Of a stretch of DNA of 64,000 bases, positions 8,922 through 19,263 are shown piece by piece. Numbering within the stretch: the first letter of the stretch is position 1; each line of letters starts with the position of its first letter. A program made the position numbers and the translations under genes. The stretch is from Yersinia intermedia. GTDB lineage: Bacteria; Pseudomonadota; Gammaproteobacteria; Enterobacterales; Enterobacteriaceae. Where the stretch lies: positions 1 through 64,000 of the forward strand of contig NZ_LR134116.1 of the NCBI RefSeq assembly GCF_900635455.1, written 5' to 3'. Under the pieces are notes generated by a model, which did not search any database, had not been told where the DNA came from, and saw nothing but the letters and a program-made list of their open reading frames with translations.

Positions 8922-10295
8922 ATGTCTGAGCAGGCTATAGTTTGGGATCTGTCCCTGATTCAAAAATATAATTATTCAGGGCCGCGTTATACGTCGTACC
9001 CCACGGCACTTGAGTTCAGTGAAGATTATAATGAATCTGCTTTTCAGCAGGCAGTGAAGCGTTACCCACAACGGCCTTTGTCGCTGTATGTGCATATCCC
9101 GTTTTGCCATAAACTTTGTTATTTCTGCGGCTGTAATAAGCTGGTAACGCGGCAACAGCATAAGGCTGATGAGTATCTGGCGGTCTTGGAAAAAGAGATC
9201 TGCCAACGTGCGACGTTCTTTGCCGGGCGTCAGGTTAGCCAGATGCACTGGGGGGGCGGTACACCTACTTATCTGAATAAAAAACAGATTACCCACCTGA
9301 TGAATCTGCTGCGTGATAACTTCGATTTCCTGCCCGGTGCTGAGCAGTCAATAGAAGTAGACCCACGAGAAATTGAGCTGGATGTGCTTGATCACCTGCG
9401 TGCTGAGGGGTTTAACCGCCTGAGCATGGGAGTCCAGGATTTTAATAAAGAGGTTCAACGGCTGGTTAATCGTGAGCAGGATGAAGATTTTATCTTTGCC
9501 CTGATCGCCCGCGCTAAAGCCCTTGGCTTTAACTCAACTAATATTGATTTGATTTATGGTTTGCCAAAACAGACCCCGGAGAGTTTTGCTTTTACCCTCA
9601 AACGGGTAGCCGAACTGAATCCTGATCGCCTGAGCGTTTTCAATTACGCACATTTACCGAGTCTGTTTGCCGCTCAACGTAAAATTAAAGATGCCGATCT
9701 GCCGAGCGCCGAACAGCGGCTGGATATTTTGCAGCACACCATCAGTTTCTTAACTGAGTCCGGCTATCAATTTATTGGTATGGATCATTTTGCCCGGCCA
9801 GATGATGAGTTAGCCATTGCGCAGCGCGAAGGTAAATTACACCGTAATTTTCAAGGCTATACCACCCAAGGCGACAGTGATTTACTCGGTTTGGGGGTTT
9901 CTGCTATCAGCATGTTGGGCGACAGCTATGCGCAGAACGAAAAAGATTTGAAGACTTACTATGCCTGCGTGGAACAGCGTGGCAATGCGCTGTGGCGTGG
10001 TTTGGCGATGACTGAAGATGATTGCTTGCGCCGCGATGTGATTAAAACGCTGATTTGTAATTTCCAAATCAGTTATCAGCCGATTGAGCAGCAGTATGGT
10101 ATTCGTTTTGCTGATTATTTTGCCGAAGATTTTGAGCTATTAGCACCTTTCGAGCAAGATGGGCTGGTGGAGCGTGATGACAAAGGCATTCGGGTAACTC
10201 CGCGCGGGCGCTTACTCATTCGCAATATTTGTATGTGTTTCGATATCTATTTACGGAAACAGGCGCGTAAGCAGCAGTTTTCACGCGTGATCTGA
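8922..10295 (+). CDS. hemN: HemN, oxygen-independent coproporphyrinogen III oxidase
   Basis: HemN is a radical SAM enzyme that decarboxylates two propionates of coproporphyrinogen III to vinyl groups in anaerobic heme synthesis. The iron-sulfur motif sits in HIPFCHKLCYFCGCN (C-x3-C-x2-C), and the downstream MHWGGGTPTYL is the SAM-binding glycine segment. Starting at MSEQAIVWDL gives 457 residues, the E. coli length. The ATG six bases upstream (8916) is less likely because the Shine-Dalgarno AAGGA is correctly spaced only for 8922. It follows the small membrane protein gene and converges on glnG. Confidence 0.96.
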   Translation: MSEQAIVWDLSLIQKYNYSGPRYTSYPTALEFSEDYNESAFQQAVKRYPQRPLSLYVHIPFCHKLCYFCGCNKLVTRQQHKADEYLAVLEKEICQRATFFAGRQVSQMHWGGGTPTYLNKKQITHLMNLLRDNFDFLPGAEQSIEVDPREIELDVLDHLRAEGFNRLSMGVQDFNKEVQRLVNREQDEDFIFALIARAKALGFNSTNIDLIYGLPKQTPESFAFTLKRVAELNPDRLSVFNYAHLPSLFAAQRKIKDADLPSAEQRLDILQHTISFLTESGYQFIGMDHFARPDDELAIAQREGKLHRNFQGYTTQGDSDLLGLGVSAISMLGDSYAQNEKDLKTYYACVEQRGNALWRGLAMTEDDCLRRDVIKTLICNFQISYQPIEQQYGIRFADYFAEDFELLAPFEQDGLVERDDKGIRVTPRGRLLIRNICMCFDIYLRKQARKQQFSRVI

Positions 10296-10301
10296 TGATG
10301 T

Positions 10302-10336
10302 CCCCCCCCAATGGTCAACATGACTTTGAGGGGGCG
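10302..10336. terminator. Hairpin between convergent hemN and glnG
   Basis: A C-run (CCCCCCC) and a G-run (GAGGGGGC) can pair around a loop of about 20 bases in the gap between two convergent genes. No good T-tract follows on either strand, so this is only a likely terminator. Confidence 0.4.
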
Positions 10337-10366
10337 TCTTCGTAGGGATTAGTCTCTTTCGTTCAA

Positions 10367-11779
10367 CTACTCCATTCCCAGCTCTTTTAACTTGCGCGTT
10401 AAAGTATTGCGGCCCCAGCCCAGCAAACGTGCTGCTTCCTGCTTATGACCTTGAGTATGGCGTAATGCTGTGGTTAACAGCGTGCGTTCCATTTCCGGCT
10501 GTGCCTCAGATAACAGGTCCTGATGACCGGAACGTAAAGCGCGTTCAGCCCATTGTGCCAGTAAGGTTGCCCAGTTGTCTGGCGTCCGCTGACCTGAAGC
10601 ATCTGGCGTACTGGTTTCAAACAGTTCAGAAGGTAAATCCTGAGTCAGTACTTCCTGCCCGGCAGCCATCACCGTCAGCCAGCGACAGGTGTTTTCCAGT
10701 TGGCGCACGTTACCTTGCCAAGGCAAACGGGTCAGTGCCACTTCAGTCTCAGGGTGCAGATTTTTAGCTTCCACACCTAATTCTTTAGCCGCCACTTGCA
10801 AGAAGTAACGAGCCAAACGCGGAATGTCTTCACGGCGTTCACGCAGCGGCGGCAGATGTACCCGAATCACATTCAGGCGATGGAATAAATCCTCACGGAA
10901 TTTACCTTCCTGAACGCGCAGCTCCAGATTTTGGTGAGTGGCAGCGATAATACGCACATCTACTTTGACCGGTGCGTAACCCCCGACGCGATAAAACTGA
11001 CCATCAGCCAGCACACGCAGCAGGCGGGTTTGTACATCCAATGGCATATCACCGATTTCATCTAAAAACAGTGTGCCGCCATCGGCTTGTTCAAAACGGC
11101 CCTGGCGCACTTGATTCGCGCCAGTAAAGGCGCCTTTCTCGTGGCCGAATAATTCAGACTCAATTAAGTCTTTCGGGATCGCCGCCATATTCAGCGCGAT
11201 AAAGGGCGCTTTAGCCCGAGGGCTATGGCGATGTAACGCATGGGCCACCAACTCTTTACCGGTACCAGACTCACCATTAATCAGCACACTAATAGAGGAG
11301 CGAGATAAGCGGCCGATGATACGGAAAACGTCTTGCATCGCCGGTGCTTCGCCAATGATATCAGCGGTTGGTCCGCTGGCGGGTTGGCTGCGTGCCGGTT
11401 GCTGCTGCTCCTGATAATGGCTGATAGCCCGATCAACCAGCGCAACGGCTTCGTCAATATCAAAAGGTTTAGGCAGGTAATCAAAAGCCCCTTGCTGATA
11501 GGCACTAACCGCAGCATCCAAATCGGAATGTGCTGTCATTATGATGACCGGGAGCATCGGGTGGCGCTGCTTAATCTGTTTCAGCAGGGCTAATCCGTCC
11601 ATGCCTGGCATGCGAATATCCGATAACAACACATCCGGGGTTTGTGTCGCGAGTGCATCCAACACCTGGTTACCGGTATCGAAGGTTGCACAGTTCAGGC
11701 CCGCTCCAGTCAGTGCACGTTCAAGCACCCAGCGGATGGAGCTATCGTCATCGACGATCCAGACTATCCCTCGTTGCAT
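10367..11779 (-). CDS. glnG: NtrC (GlnG), nitrogen response regulator, sigma-54 activator
   Basis: NtrC, when phosphorylated by NtrB, activates sigma-54 promoters under nitrogen limitation. Residues 1–120 are the receiver with the phospho-acceptor Asp in [12 protein letters not shown]. The AAA+ domain follows, with ESGTGKE and the sigma-54 contact loop GAFTGA, then a Fis-type HTH ending [19 protein letters not shown]. The start [17 protein letters not shown] matches E. coli and gives 470 residues; the frame is open 47 codons further upstream, but that part overlaps glnL and is not conserved. The gap to glnL is 7 bases, so they form one operon. Confidence 0.97.
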   Translation of the reverse strand: MQRGIVWIVDDDSSIRWVLERALTGAGLNCATFDTGNQVLDALATQTPDVLLSDIRMPGMDGLALLKQIKQRHPMLPVIIMTAHSDLDAAVSAYQQGAFDYLPKPFDIDEAVALVDRAISHYQEQQQPARSQPASGPTADIIGEAPAMQDVFRIIGRLSRSSISVLINGESGTGKELVAHALHRHSPRAKAPFIALNMAAIPKDLIESELFGHEKGAFTGANQVRQGRFEQADGGTLFLDEIGDMPLDVQTRLLRVLADGQFYRVGGYAPVKVDVRIIAATHQNLELRVQEGKFREDLFHRLNVIRVHLPPLRERREDIPRLARYFLQVAAKELGVEAKNLHPETEVALTRLPWQGNVRQLENTCRWLTVMAAGQEVLTQDLPSELFETSTPDASGQRTPDNWATLLAQWAERALRSGHQDLLSEAQPEMERTLLTTALRHTQGHKQEAARLLGWGRNTLTRKLKELGME

Positions 11780-11786
11780 AGAAACC

Positions 11787-12836
11787 TCACTGGCGAATAG
11801 GCAGGTAAACCGAGAATTCGGTATGTCCCGGCCAACTGTTGAATTCAATTTTACCCGAATGTTGATCGATAAGATTACGGGCGATAGACAAACCAAGGCC
11901 AGTCCCCCCCTCGCGACCACTCACCATCGGGTAAAACACGGTATCTTGTAATTGCGTTGGAACGCCTGGGCCGTCATCTTCAATATCAATGCGAGCGCTC
12001 AAACGATAGCGCACACCATGCAGTGTTATCTGAAAAGCAGTACGGGTGCGCAGCGTAATGGTGCCGCCAGCGCCCCCCAAAGCCTGTAATGCATTGCGAG
12101 TGATATTCAGCAGCACTTGTTCAATTTGGTCTGGATCATGGGCCAGTTCAGGTAAACTTGGGTCATAGTCACGGACTAATGTCACATTATCTGGTTTTTC
12201 TAGTGAGACTAACTGACAAACCCGTTCAGCAACCTGATGGATACTTTGTGTGACGTGTTGACCGGGGCGTTGTGGCCCTAATAAACGATCAACCAGATTA
12301 CGCAAGCGGTCTGCCTGCTCAATGATCACTTTGGTATATTCCAATAATGCCGGATCAGGTAACGCTTTAGACAATAATTGTGCCGCACCACGTAAGCCAC
12401 CCAACGGGTTCTTAATCTCATGAGCTAGCCCACGCACCAGATCACGGGCTGCGACTTGCTGTGCATGCTGTAATTGCTCTTGGCTTAACCGACGCTGATT
12501 ATCCATCGGTGCCATTTCCAGCAATATAAAACCTTCCGGCAGTGACTGTGCTGTCAGCGATAAAATATGCGCACGGCCATCAACCACTACGGTCACTTCG
12601 TTATCGGTAAAACCTTGACCAGCAATCAGACTTTCCCGCATCAAGTCGATATTAAGCGAGAAATAGCCTAATAAATCGGGCAGCGGTGTACCAAAAAGTT
12701 TACGGGAGCTTTGCGCCAGAAGTTGCTGCGCAGCGGGATTGGCATAATGGATAGCCAAATCATCATCTAATAGCAGAATACTATTAATGAGAGAATTAAG
12801 GATCTGCCCAGCATCGGGCAGCGTGCCTGTTGCCAT
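11787..12836 (-). CDS. glnL: NtrB (GlnL), nitrogen sensor histidine kinase/phosphatase
   Basis: NtrB phosphorylates NtrC when nitrogen is scarce and dephosphorylates it when bound to PII. It is soluble with no membrane segment. A PAS domain occupies about residues 10–115, the phospho-acceptor His lies in [15 protein letters not shown], and the ATP-binding domain shows the N box ([10 protein letters not shown]) and G boxes ([20 protein letters not shown]). The start [19 protein letters not shown] matches E. coli (349 residues). A frame-open extension of ten codons is ruled out by overlap with the NtrC operator. Confidence 0.97.
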   Translation of the reverse strand: MATGTLPDAGQILNSLINSILLLDDDLAIHYANPAAQQLLAQSSRKLFGTPLPDLLGYFSLNIDLMRESLIAGQGFTDNEVTVVVDGRAHILSLTAQSLPEGFILLEMAPMDNQRRLSQEQLQHAQQVAARDLVRGLAHEIKNPLGGLRGAAQLLSKALPDPALLEYTKVIIEQADRLRNLVDRLLGPQRPGQHVTQSIHQVAERVCQLVSLEKPDNVTLVRDYDPSLPELAHDPDQIEQVLLNITRNALQALGGAGGTITLRTRTAFQITLHGVRYRLSARIDIEDDGPGVPTQLQDTVFYPMVSGREGGTGLGLSIARNLIDQHSGKIEFNSWPGHTEFSVYLPIRQ

Positions 12837-12848
12837 TACGCAGACTCC

Positions 12849-12865
12849 TGCACACTTTTGGTGCA
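12849..12865 (-). promoter_or_regulatory. NtrC-binding site upstream of glnL
   Basis: TGCACACTTTTGGTGCA fits the NtrC consensus TGCAC-N7-GTGCA, ending 13 bases before the glnL start codon. In enteric bacteria NtrC represses the minor glnL promoter from such a site, so internal expression of glnLG is limited under nitrogen excess. Confidence 0.75.
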
Positions 12866-12985
12866 TCTATATTTGTGAATACATCCTAATCGGTTCAGTC
12901 ACGACTGAGCCAGAGGAATTATGACGAAAACGAAAAGTGGAGAAAAAAGCCCATCCGGAGATGGGCCAAAAGTTTCCACGGCAAC

Positions 12986-13110
12986 AACCCTTCATCTTTC
13001 AAGTTGTAGGTGTGTTGGCTGCTCTCACTCACCCGAATCACTTAACTGGTGTAAGCTCATCGGGATTCTCTCGCTTGCCGCCTTCCTACACCTTGAAATC
13101 TATTGGGTAA
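12986..13110. repeat. ERIC element in the glnA–glnL gap
   Basis: This copy of about 125 bp has the ERIC landmarks: an outer CAAGTTGTAGG…CCTACACCTTG pair, the central inverted repeat ACTCACCCGAATCACTTAAC / GTGTAAGCTCATCGGGATTC, and ends resembling ACCC…GGGTA. It lies inside the glnALG operon, so it is transcribed and would fold into a long hairpin in the mRNA between glnA and glnL. Confidence 0.85.
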
Positions 13111-13123
13111 ACTAAAACTAAAA

Positions 13124-14533
13124 CTAAACGCTGTAATACAGTTCGAACTCAACTGGGTGCGGAGTCATACGAACGCGGTCCATCTCTTCTTTACGCAGTT
13201 CGATGTAAGCATCGATAGCGTCGTCAGTGAACACGCCACCACGGGTCAGGAACTCGCGGTCTTCGTTCAGTGCAGCCATTGCTTCGTCCAGTGAACCTGC
13301 AACTTTTGGAATTTCTGCTTCTTCTTCCGGTGGCAAGTCATACAGGTTTTTGTCCATCGCATCACCAGGGTGAATTTTGTTGATGATGCCATCAAGGCCA
13401 GCCATCAGCAGTGCTGCGAAGCACAGGTATGGGTTAGCGGCTGGATCCGGGAAGCGTGCTTCAATACGACGCGCTTTCGGGCTGGCAACCACTGGGATAC
13501 GGATAGACGCTGAACGGTTACGAGCGGAGTATGCCAACATGACCGGTGCTTCGTAGCCTGGGACCAAACGCTTGTAAGAGTTAGTCGTTGGGTTAGCCAA
13601 GGCGTTAATTGCTTTTGCGTGCTTGATGATACCGCCGATATAGAACAGCGCCATTTCAGACAGACCAGCATATTTGTCACCCGCGAACAGGTTATTCCCG
13701 TTCTTGGACAAAGACATATGGCAGTGCATGCCTGAACCGTTATCACCAAACATAGGTTTTGGCATAAAGGTCGCAGTTTTGCCGAATGCGTGTGCCACGT
13801 TGTGCACTACATATTTATAGATCTGAATTTCATCGGCTTTCTTGGTCATGGTATTGAAGCGGGTAGCCACTTCATTCTGACCAGCGGTAGCCACTTCATG
13901 GTGATGCGCTTCTACCACCAGGCCCATTTCTTCCATGGTCAGACACATGGTAGAACGCAGATCCTGTGAAGAATCGACTGGAGGAACTGGGAAGTAACCG
14001 CCTTTCACTGCTGGACGGTGGCCTTTGTTACCGCCTTCGTATTTAGTGCTGGAGTTCCATGCGCCTTCGATGTCATCAATAGACACATGAGAACCACGGA
14101 TGCTGCTGCCGAAACGAACATCGTCAAACAGGAAGAATTCTGGTTCTGGCCCGAACAGCACGGTATCTGCGATACCTGAAGATTTTAGGAACTCTTCTGC
14201 GCGTTTTGAGATTGAACGTGGGTCGCGATCATAACCTTGCAGGGTGCCTGGCTCAAGGATGTCACAACGGATAATCAGTGTGGAATCTTCGAAGAACGGA
14301 TCCATAACAGCGGTGCTGGCGTCTGGCATCAGTACCATGTCGGATTCATTAATGCCTTTCCAGCCACCAATCGAGGAGCCATCAAACATTTTGCCTTCTT
14401 CGAAGAAGTCAGCGTTGACCTGATGAGCCGGAATAGTGATGTGTTGTTCTTTCCCTTTGGTATCGGTGAAGCGCAAATCAACAAATTTCACTTCGTGCTC
14501 ATTCAGCATCGTCAAAACATGTTCAGCGGACAT
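13124..14533 (-). CDS. glnA: Glutamine synthetase type I
   Basis: GlnA makes glutamine from glutamate, ammonia and ATP as a dodecamer and is the main route of ammonia assimilation at low nitrogen. The 469-residue protein has the beta-grasp domain ([10 protein letters not shown]), the catalytic domain with ATP-binding [14 protein letters not shown], and the adenylylation-loop Tyr in [10 protein letters not shown], so it should be regulated by GlnE. The start [10 protein letters not shown] has a GGAGATA ribosome site; the open frame eight codons upstream is not conserved. First gene of glnA-glnL-glnG, driven by a sigma-54 promoter. Confidence 0.98.
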   Translation of the reverse strand: MSAEHVLTMLNEHEVKFVDLRFTDTKGKEQHITIPAHQVNADFFEEGKMFDGSSIGGWKGINESDMVLMPDASTAVMDPFFEDSTLIIRCDILEPGTLQGYDRDPRSISKRAEEFLKSSGIADTVLFGPEPEFFLFDDVRFGSSIRGSHVSIDDIEGAWNSSTKYEGGNKGHRPAVKGGYFPVPPVDSSQDLRSTMCLTMEEMGLVVEAHHHEVATAGQNEVATRFNTMTKKADEIQIYKYVVHNVAHAFGKTATFMPKPMFGDNGSGMHCHMSLSKNGNNLFAGDKYAGLSEMALFYIGGIIKHAKAINALANPTTNSYKRLVPGYEAPVMLAYSARNRSASIRIPVVASPKARRIEARFPDPAANPYLCFAALLMAGLDGIINKIHPGDAMDKNLYDLPPEEEAEIPKVAGSLDEAMAALNEDREFLTRGGVFTDDAIDAYIELRKEEMDRVRMTPHPVEFELYYSV

Positions 14534-14581
14534 ACTTATATCTCCTGGATTTGTCATAGTCGTCGTGGAACGATTACCGTT

Positions 14582-14710
14582 TTATCCCCTTCGAACTTGA
14601 AGTTGCAGGGTTGTTAGCTGCATTCACTCACCTAAATCACTTACCTAAGTAAGCTCATTGGGATTCATTCATTTGCTGCCTACCTGCAACACCAATTTCT
14701 TTGGGTATAT
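14582..14710. repeat. ERIC element upstream of glnA
   Basis: A full-length copy with CTTGAAGTTGCAGG…CCTACCTGCAAC outer arms and a central ACTCACCTAAATCACTTACC / AAGTAAGCTCATTGGGATTC inverted repeat, ending GGGTATATA. It lies between the sigma-54 start site and the glnA start codon, so it forms most of the glnA 5' untranslated region. Confidence 0.85.
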
Positions 14711-14755
14711 ATAATAGTGTTCAGTTATTCATGCTAAACTGCGTCATAAAATCTA

Positions 14756-14773
14756 TTGCGAAATCTATGCCAA
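14756..14773 (-). promoter_or_regulatory. Sigma-54 promoter glnAp2
   Basis: On the minus strand TTGGCATAGATTTCGCAA has GG (−24) and GC (−12) separated by exactly ten bases, and matches E. coli glnAp2 (TTGGCACAGATTTCGC). Transcription should start around 14745, leaving a leader of about 210 nt that contains an ERIC element. Confidence 0.88.
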
Positions 14774-14845
14774 CTTTCCAAACGCCCCGTTTATGCCATA
14801 TCATAGGGGTCTGCTGATATTCAGTATGCACCAGGATAGTTATAT

Positions 14846-14862
14846 TGCACTATTTTGGTGCT
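14846..14862 (-). promoter_or_regulatory. NtrC enhancer site 1 of glnA
   Basis: TGCACTATTTTGGTGCT is a strong NtrC palindrome about 90 bases upstream of the sigma-54 promoter core, as in E. coli. Confidence 0.85.
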
Positions 14863-14877
14863 TCATTTGCGCCGTTG

Positions 14878-14894
14878 GGCACTGTATTGGTGCA
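14878..14894 (-). promoter_or_regulatory. NtrC enhancer site 2 of glnA
   Basis: GGCACTGTATTGGTGCA lies 32 bases from site 1 (three helical turns), so NtrC dimers would bind both sites on one face and cooperate. Confidence 0.82.
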
Positions 14895-14931
14895 AAAGTG
14901 GGCCGAGAGGCTATTTTTGCACCGTGAAAGG

Positions 14932-14980
14932 GATCACAAACTAACTGCCGTTAGGTTGTTTATAAGAGAAGTTTGTGATC
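14932..14980. repeat. Perfect 11-bp inverted repeat between glnA and typA
   Basis: GATCACAAACT (14932–14942) and AGTTTGTGATC (14970–14980) are exact inverse complements separated by 27 bases. Each arm contains a CRP-like half site (TGTGA). It lies between the glnA enhancers and typA and could serve either gene; binding is not shown. Confidence 0.6.
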
Positions 14981-15048
14981 TTGTTTAGTCCCTCGCTTAA
15001 TACGTGTACAATAGCGCGCTATTTCTAAATGCCTGAGGCAAAAAAGCT

Positions 15049-16872
15049 GTGATCGAGAATCTGCGTAACATCGCCATTATTGCGCACGTTGACCATGGGA
15101 AAACTACCCTGGTTGATAAGTTGCTACAACAATCTGGTACGTTCGGTGAACGTGCTGAAGCAACTGAACGTGTAATGGACTCCAACGATTTGGAGAAAGA
15201 GCGTGGGATAACCATCCTCGCGAAAAATACCGCCATTAACTGGAAAGACTACCGCATCAACATCGTGGATACCCCAGGACACGCCGATTTCGGCGGTGAG
15301 GTTGAGCGTGTAATGTCTATGGTTGACTCTGTGCTGCTGGTCGTCGACGCAATGGATGGCCCGATGCCGCAGACCCGTTTCGTGACTAAAAAAGCCTTTG
15401 CTCATGGTCTGAAACCAATCGTGGTTATCAACAAAGTTGACCGTCCGGGCGCGCGTCCTGATTGGGTTGTAGATCAGGTGTTTGACCTGTTTGTAAACCT
15501 GGATGCTACCGACGAACAACTGGACTTCCCTATCATTTACGCATCTGCATTGATGGGTATTGCTGGCGAAGACCACAATGATATGTCGGCAGATATGACC
15601 CCGCTGTATCAAGCAATCATCGACCATGTGCCTGCGCCAGACGTAGACAGCACCGGTCCATTGCAGATGCAAATCTCTCAGTTAGACTACAACAACTACG
15701 TAGGTGTTATCGGCATTGGCCGTATCAAACGTGGTGTTGTTAAGCCTAACCAACAAGTGACTGTTATCGATAGCGAAGGTAAGACCCGCAACGGTAAAAT
15801 CGCTAAAGTACTGGGCCATATGGGTCTGGAACGTATCGAAGCGAGTATGGCTGAAGCTGGCGATATCGTTGCTATCACCGGTCTGGGCGAGTTGAACATC
15901 TCTGACACTATCTGTGACGTGAATGCTGTTGAAGCTTTACCAGCACTGTCTGTAGATGAACCAACCGTTACCATGTATTTCTGCGTTAACACCTCTCCGT
16001 TCTGTGGTAAAGAAGGCAAGTACGTGACTTCACGTCAGATCCTTGACCGCCTGAACAAAGAGTTGATCCATAACGTAGCATTGCGTGTTGAAGAAACTGA
16101 AGATGCTGATGCATTCCGCGTATCTGGCCGTGGTGAGCTTCACCTGTCGGTTCTGATCGAAAACATGCGTCGCGAAGGTTTCGAACTGGCTGTTTCTCGT
16201 CCTAAAGTTATCAACCGTGTTATCGACGGCCGTAATCAAGAACCATTTGAAAGCGTAACTCTGGATATCGAAGAACAGCACCAGGGCGCAGTTATGCAAG
16301 CCATGGGTGAGCGTAAAGGTGACGTGAAGGACATGGTTCCAGACGGCAAAGGTCGTATTCGTCTGGATTATATGATCCCAAGCCGTGGCTTGATTGGCTT
16401 CCGTACTGAATTCATGACTATGACTTCTGGTACTGGTCTGCTGTACTCCACATTCAGTCACTACGATGATGTGCGTCCAGGCGAGATTGGCCAACGTCAA
16501 AACGGCGTACTGATCTCTAATGGTCAGGGTAAAGCTGTAGCATTCGCACTGTACAAACTGCAAGACCGCGGCAAGCTGTTCATTGGTCACGCGACTGAAG
16601 TGTATGAAGGCCAGATCATCGGTATTCACTCACGTTCTAACGACCTGACTGTAAACTGCCTGACCGGTAAGCAACTGACCAACATGCGTGCATCCGGTAC
16701 TGACGAAGCAACCACTCTGGTTCCTTTCTTGAAGAAAACTCTTGAACAGGCTCTGGAATTCATCGATGACGATGAATTGGTAGAAGTTACCCCGCAATCA
16801 ATTCGTATCCGTAAGCGTCACCTGACGGAAAACGATCGTAAGCGTGCAGGTCGTGGTCCTAAAGAAGGTTAA
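15049..16872 (+). CDS. typA: BipA/TypA, translational GTPase
   Basis: BipA is an EF-G-like GTPase that aids 50S assembly, notably in the cold, and affects virulence and stress traits. The 607-residue product has G1 AHVDHGKT at 12–19, the switch region RGITI, DTPGH, NKVD and SAL motifs, then EF-G domains II, III and V and the BipA-specific C-terminal domain. Translation starts at GTG (GTG ATC GAG AAT), aligning with E. coli MIEKLRNIAI; no ATG is available near. It is divergent from glnA, and the 515-base gap holds both control regions. Confidence 0.98.
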   Translation: MIENLRNIAIIAHVDHGKTTLVDKLLQQSGTFGERAEATERVMDSNDLEKERGITILAKNTAINWKDYRINIVDTPGHADFGGEVERVMSMVDSVLLVVDAMDGPMPQTRFVTKKAFAHGLKPIVVINKVDRPGARPDWVVDQVFDLFVNLDATDEQLDFPIIYASALMGIAGEDHNDMSADMTPLYQAIIDHVPAPDVDSTGPLQMQISQLDYNNYVGVIGIGRIKRGVVKPNQQVTVIDSEGKTRNGKIAKVLGHMGLERIEASMAEAGDIVAITGLGELNISDTICDVNAVEALPALSVDEPTVTMYFCVNTSPFCGKEGKYVTSRQILDRLNKELIHNVALRVEETEDADAFRVSGRGELHLSVLIENMRREGFELAVSRPKVINRVIDGRNQEPFESVTLDIEEQHQGAVMQAMGERKGDVKDMVPDGKGRIRLDYMIPSRGLIGFRTEFMTMTSGTGLLYSTFSHYDDVRPGEIGQRQNGVLISNGQGKAVAFALYKLQDRGKLFIGHATEVYEGQIIGIHSRSNDLTVNCLTGKQLTNMRASGTDEATTLVPFLKKTLEQALEFIDDDELVEVTPQSIRIRKRHLTENDRKRAGRGPKEG

Positions 16873-16895
16873 TTCTTCTTGGTACTGCTGATACT

Positions 16896-16925
16896 TAGGG
16901 CGCTAGCTGCGCCCTGAGTTCTATT
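16896..16925 (+). terminator. Hairpin after typA
   Basis: AGGGCGC and GCGCCCT form a stem around TAGCT, followed by GAGTTCTATTC. It starts about 25 bases after the typA stop. The tract is only moderately T-rich. Confidence 0.5.
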
Positions 16926-17097
16926 CTCCGCACCCTTGAAGTTGCAACTCCACGGTTTTTGAGGATACATCCTATTTTTTTGCCATTGTTATAAAAATAT
17001 TATTTTTCCTGACTGGCCCCTCCTTTTTCTTCCTCTCCCTGTTCAGTTTTCTCTTTTCCCGTTACAGTAAAACTCACCATCTAATTGGGAGAGCGCT

Positions 17098-17685
17098 ATG
17101 CTGTATATCTTTGATCTAGGGAATGTGATTGTTGATATCGACTTCAAACGCGTATTGGGTGTTTGGAGCAAATTAAGCAGTGTCCCGCTGGCGACATTGA
17201 GCGAGCGATTTACTATGGGCGAGGTCTTCCAGCAGCATGAGCGCGGTGAAGTTAGCGACGAGGAATTTGCTCATCAGCTCAGTGATGAAATGGGGCTGTC
17301 TCTGAGCTTTGAACAGTTTGCCGAAGGCTGGCAGGCGGTATTTGTCGCTTTGCGCCCGGAAGTGATCACTATTATGCAAAAACTGCGTGAGGAAGGGCAC
17401 CGGGTGGTGGTGCTATCCAATACTAACCGGCTGCATTGTAATCACTGGCCACAACACTACCCTGAAGTTGCCGCTGCCGCTGACCATATGTATCTGTCCC
17501 AGGATTTGGGCATGCGCAAACCGGAAGCGAGAATTTATCAGCATGTTCTGAATGCGGAAAATATCCCGGCGGATCAGGCGGTGTTCTTTGATGATGTTGA
17601 AGCAAATATTGTTGCCGCCAGAATTGTGGGTATCACTGCAATTCATGTCACCGACCGAAAGGTTATCCCTGCTTATTTTTCCTGA
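17098..17685 (+). CDS. yihX: YihX, HAD-type alpha-D-glucose-1-phosphate phosphatase
   Basis: YihX is a haloacid dehalogenase-like phosphatase that in E. coli hydrolyses glucose-1-phosphate released from glycogen. The 195-residue protein has motif I at FDLGNVIVDID (nucleophile Asp is the first), motif II VVLSNTN, the motif III Lys in GMRKPEARIY, and motif IV FFDDVEANI. Length is close to E. coli (199). It stands between typA and yihY with an ERIC element behind it. Confidence 0.93.
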   Translation: MLYIFDLGNVIVDIDFKRVLGVWSKLSSVPLATLSERFTMGEVFQQHERGEVSDEEFAHQLSDEMGLSLSFEQFAEGWQAVFVALRPEVITIMQKLREEGHRVVVLSNTNRLHCNHWPQHYPEVAAAADHMYLSQDLGMRKPEARIYQHVLNAENIPADQAVFFDDVEANIVAARIVGITAIHVTDRKVIPAYFS

Positions 17686-17699
17686 TAATTTCTTACTCC

Positions 17700-17809
17700 A
17701 TATCCAATAGATTTCAAGATGCAGGAAGGCGGCAAAAGAGAGACCCGATGAGCTTACTGAAGTAAGTGATTCGGGTAACACATCTGCAACTTGAAAGAGA
17801 ACGGGTATA
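17700..17809. repeat. ERIC element between yihX and yihY
   Basis: This copy reads in the standard ERIC direction: GATTTCAAGATGCAGG at the left, central ACCCGATGAGCTTACTGAAG / AGTAAGTGATTCGGGT, and the typical end GCAACTTGAAAGAGAACGGG then TATA. It is somewhat short (about 110 bp). Confidence 0.88.
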
Positions 17810-17882
17810 ATCATTAATGGGTTAGCTTTAGGGCTAACGCTGGCCCAAAATCGTGCCTAACCGTGTTGACTGAGAGACGAAC

Positions 17883-18755
17883 ATGGCGAGTTTCCTATCT
17901 AGACACTTAAAACCCTGTGTCACTTTTGGGCATATGCTGTATGCCCGAATTGATAAAGACGGTTTAACGATGCTCGCTGGGCATTTGGCCTATGTATCAT
18001 TATTGTCTCTGGTGCCATTGGTTACGGTGATTTTTGCACTGTTTGCAGCTTTCCCCATGTTTGCCGATATCAGCATAAAATTGAAAGCCTTCATCTTCGC
18101 CAATTTTATGCCCGCTACTGGCGACATCATCCAAAATTATCTTGAGCAGTTTGTCGCCAATTCAAATCGTATGACTGTCGTGGGTACCTGTGGTTTGATT
18201 GTCACTGCGTTACTGCTGATTTACTCAGTAGATAGCGTGCTTAACATTATCTGGCGCAGTAAAACCCAGCGTTCGCTGGTGTTTTCTTTTGCGGTGTATT
18301 GGATGGTACTGACGCTGGGGCCGATATTGGTGGGGGCCAGCATGGTGATCAGTTCATATTTGCTCTCGCTGCAATGGTTGGCAAACGCCCAGGTAGACAG
18401 CATGATTGATGAGGCGTTAAGGCTATTTCCGCTCTTGATTTCCTGGGTTTCTTTTTGGTTATTGTACAGTGTGGTACCCACGGTGCGGGTGCCTGCCAGG
18501 GATGCACTCATTGGTGCGCTGGTGGCCGCATTACTCTTCGAATTGGGTAAGAAAGGATTCACGATGTATATCACGCTGTTTCCGTCTTATCAGTTGATTT
18601 ACGGGGTGCTGGCGGTTATCCCCATCTTATTCCTTTGGGTTTACTGGAGTTGGTGCATTGTGTTGCTGGGGGCAGAAATTACCGTAACCTTGGGTGAGTA
18701 TCGGGAGCAGCGGCATAAGGCGAGCGTTAAGGAAAATCAGAGTCAGGAGATGTAA
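17883..18755 (+). CDS. yihY: YihY, UPF0761 (BrkB-family) inner membrane protein
   Basis: A 290-residue polytopic membrane protein with about six hydrophobic segments, for example [60 protein letters not shown] and [20 protein letters not shown]. It was once called ribonuclease BN by mistake; that activity belongs to another gene, and the function of YihY is unknown. The next gene, dtd, starts seven bases later, as in E. coli. Confidence 0.93.
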   Translation: MASFLSRHLKPCVTFGHMLYARIDKDGLTMLAGHLAYVSLLSLVPLVTVIFALFAAFPMFADISIKLKAFIFANFMPATGDIIQNYLEQFVANSNRMTVVGTCGLIVTALLLIYSVDSVLNIIWRSKTQRSLVFSFAVYWMVLTLGPILVGASMVISSYLLSLQWLANAQVDSMIDEALRLFPLLISWVSFWLLYSVVPTVRVPARDALIGALVAALLFELGKKGFTMYITLFPSYQLIYGVLAVIPILFLWVYWSWCIVLLGAEITVTLGEYREQRHKASVKENQSQEM

Positions 18756-18761
18756 GGCATT

Positions 18762-19199
18762 ATGATTGCGTTGATTCAACGGGCGCTTAGCGCCAGTGTC
18801 GTGGTAGATGGGCGCGTAGTCGGGGAGATTGGCCCTGGATTATTGATATTACTGGGCGTTGAACAAGACGACACCGAGCAAAAAGCGCAGCGCCTATGTG
18901 AAAAGGTTCTGGGGTACCGGATTTTTGGCGATGAGAACGACAAAATGAATCTCAACGTCCAGCAGGCGGGTGGCAGCGTGCTCGTTGTCTCGCAATTTAC
19001 GCTAGTGGCAGATACGCAAAAAGGCATGAGACCAAGTTTTTCCCGTGGCGCAGTTCCAGCAGAAGCTGACCGACTGTATCAGTATTTTGTTGCTCAGTGC
19101 CGTGAGCGTGGTGTAAAAACGGAAACGGGATTATTTGCCGCAGACATGAAAGTTAGCTTGGTGAATGATGGCCCGGTAACGTTTTGGTTGCAGGTCTAG
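18762..19199 (+). CDS. dtd: Dtd, D-aminoacyl-tRNA deacylase
   Basis: Dtd hydrolyses D-Tyr-tRNA and other D-aminoacyl-tRNAs (and Gly-tRNA-Ala), protecting translation from D-amino acids. The 145-residue product has the catalytic segment [21 protein letters not shown] and the Gly-cis-Pro chirality motif in [10 protein letters not shown] near the C-terminus. Length matches E. coli. It sits in the yihY–dtd–fabY cluster. Confidence 0.97.
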   Translation: MIALIQRALSASVVVDGRVVGEIGPGLLILLGVEQDDTEQKAQRLCEKVLGYRIFGDENDKMNLNVQQAGGSVLVVSQFTLVADTQKGMRPSFSRGAVPAEADRLYQYFVAQCRERGVKTETGLFAADMKVSLVNDGPVTFWLQV

Positions 19200-19263
19200 A
19201 GGCAGAATAGCGCCTCAAGACTGAGGGTTAATTTATTGATAATTCTAAAGAGAGAATGCTCCT

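Noticed and set aside
15124-16629. Long minus-strand frames (182 and 199 codons) opposite typA
   Set aside because: They are antisense shadows of a highly conserved GTPase gene, without ribosome sites.
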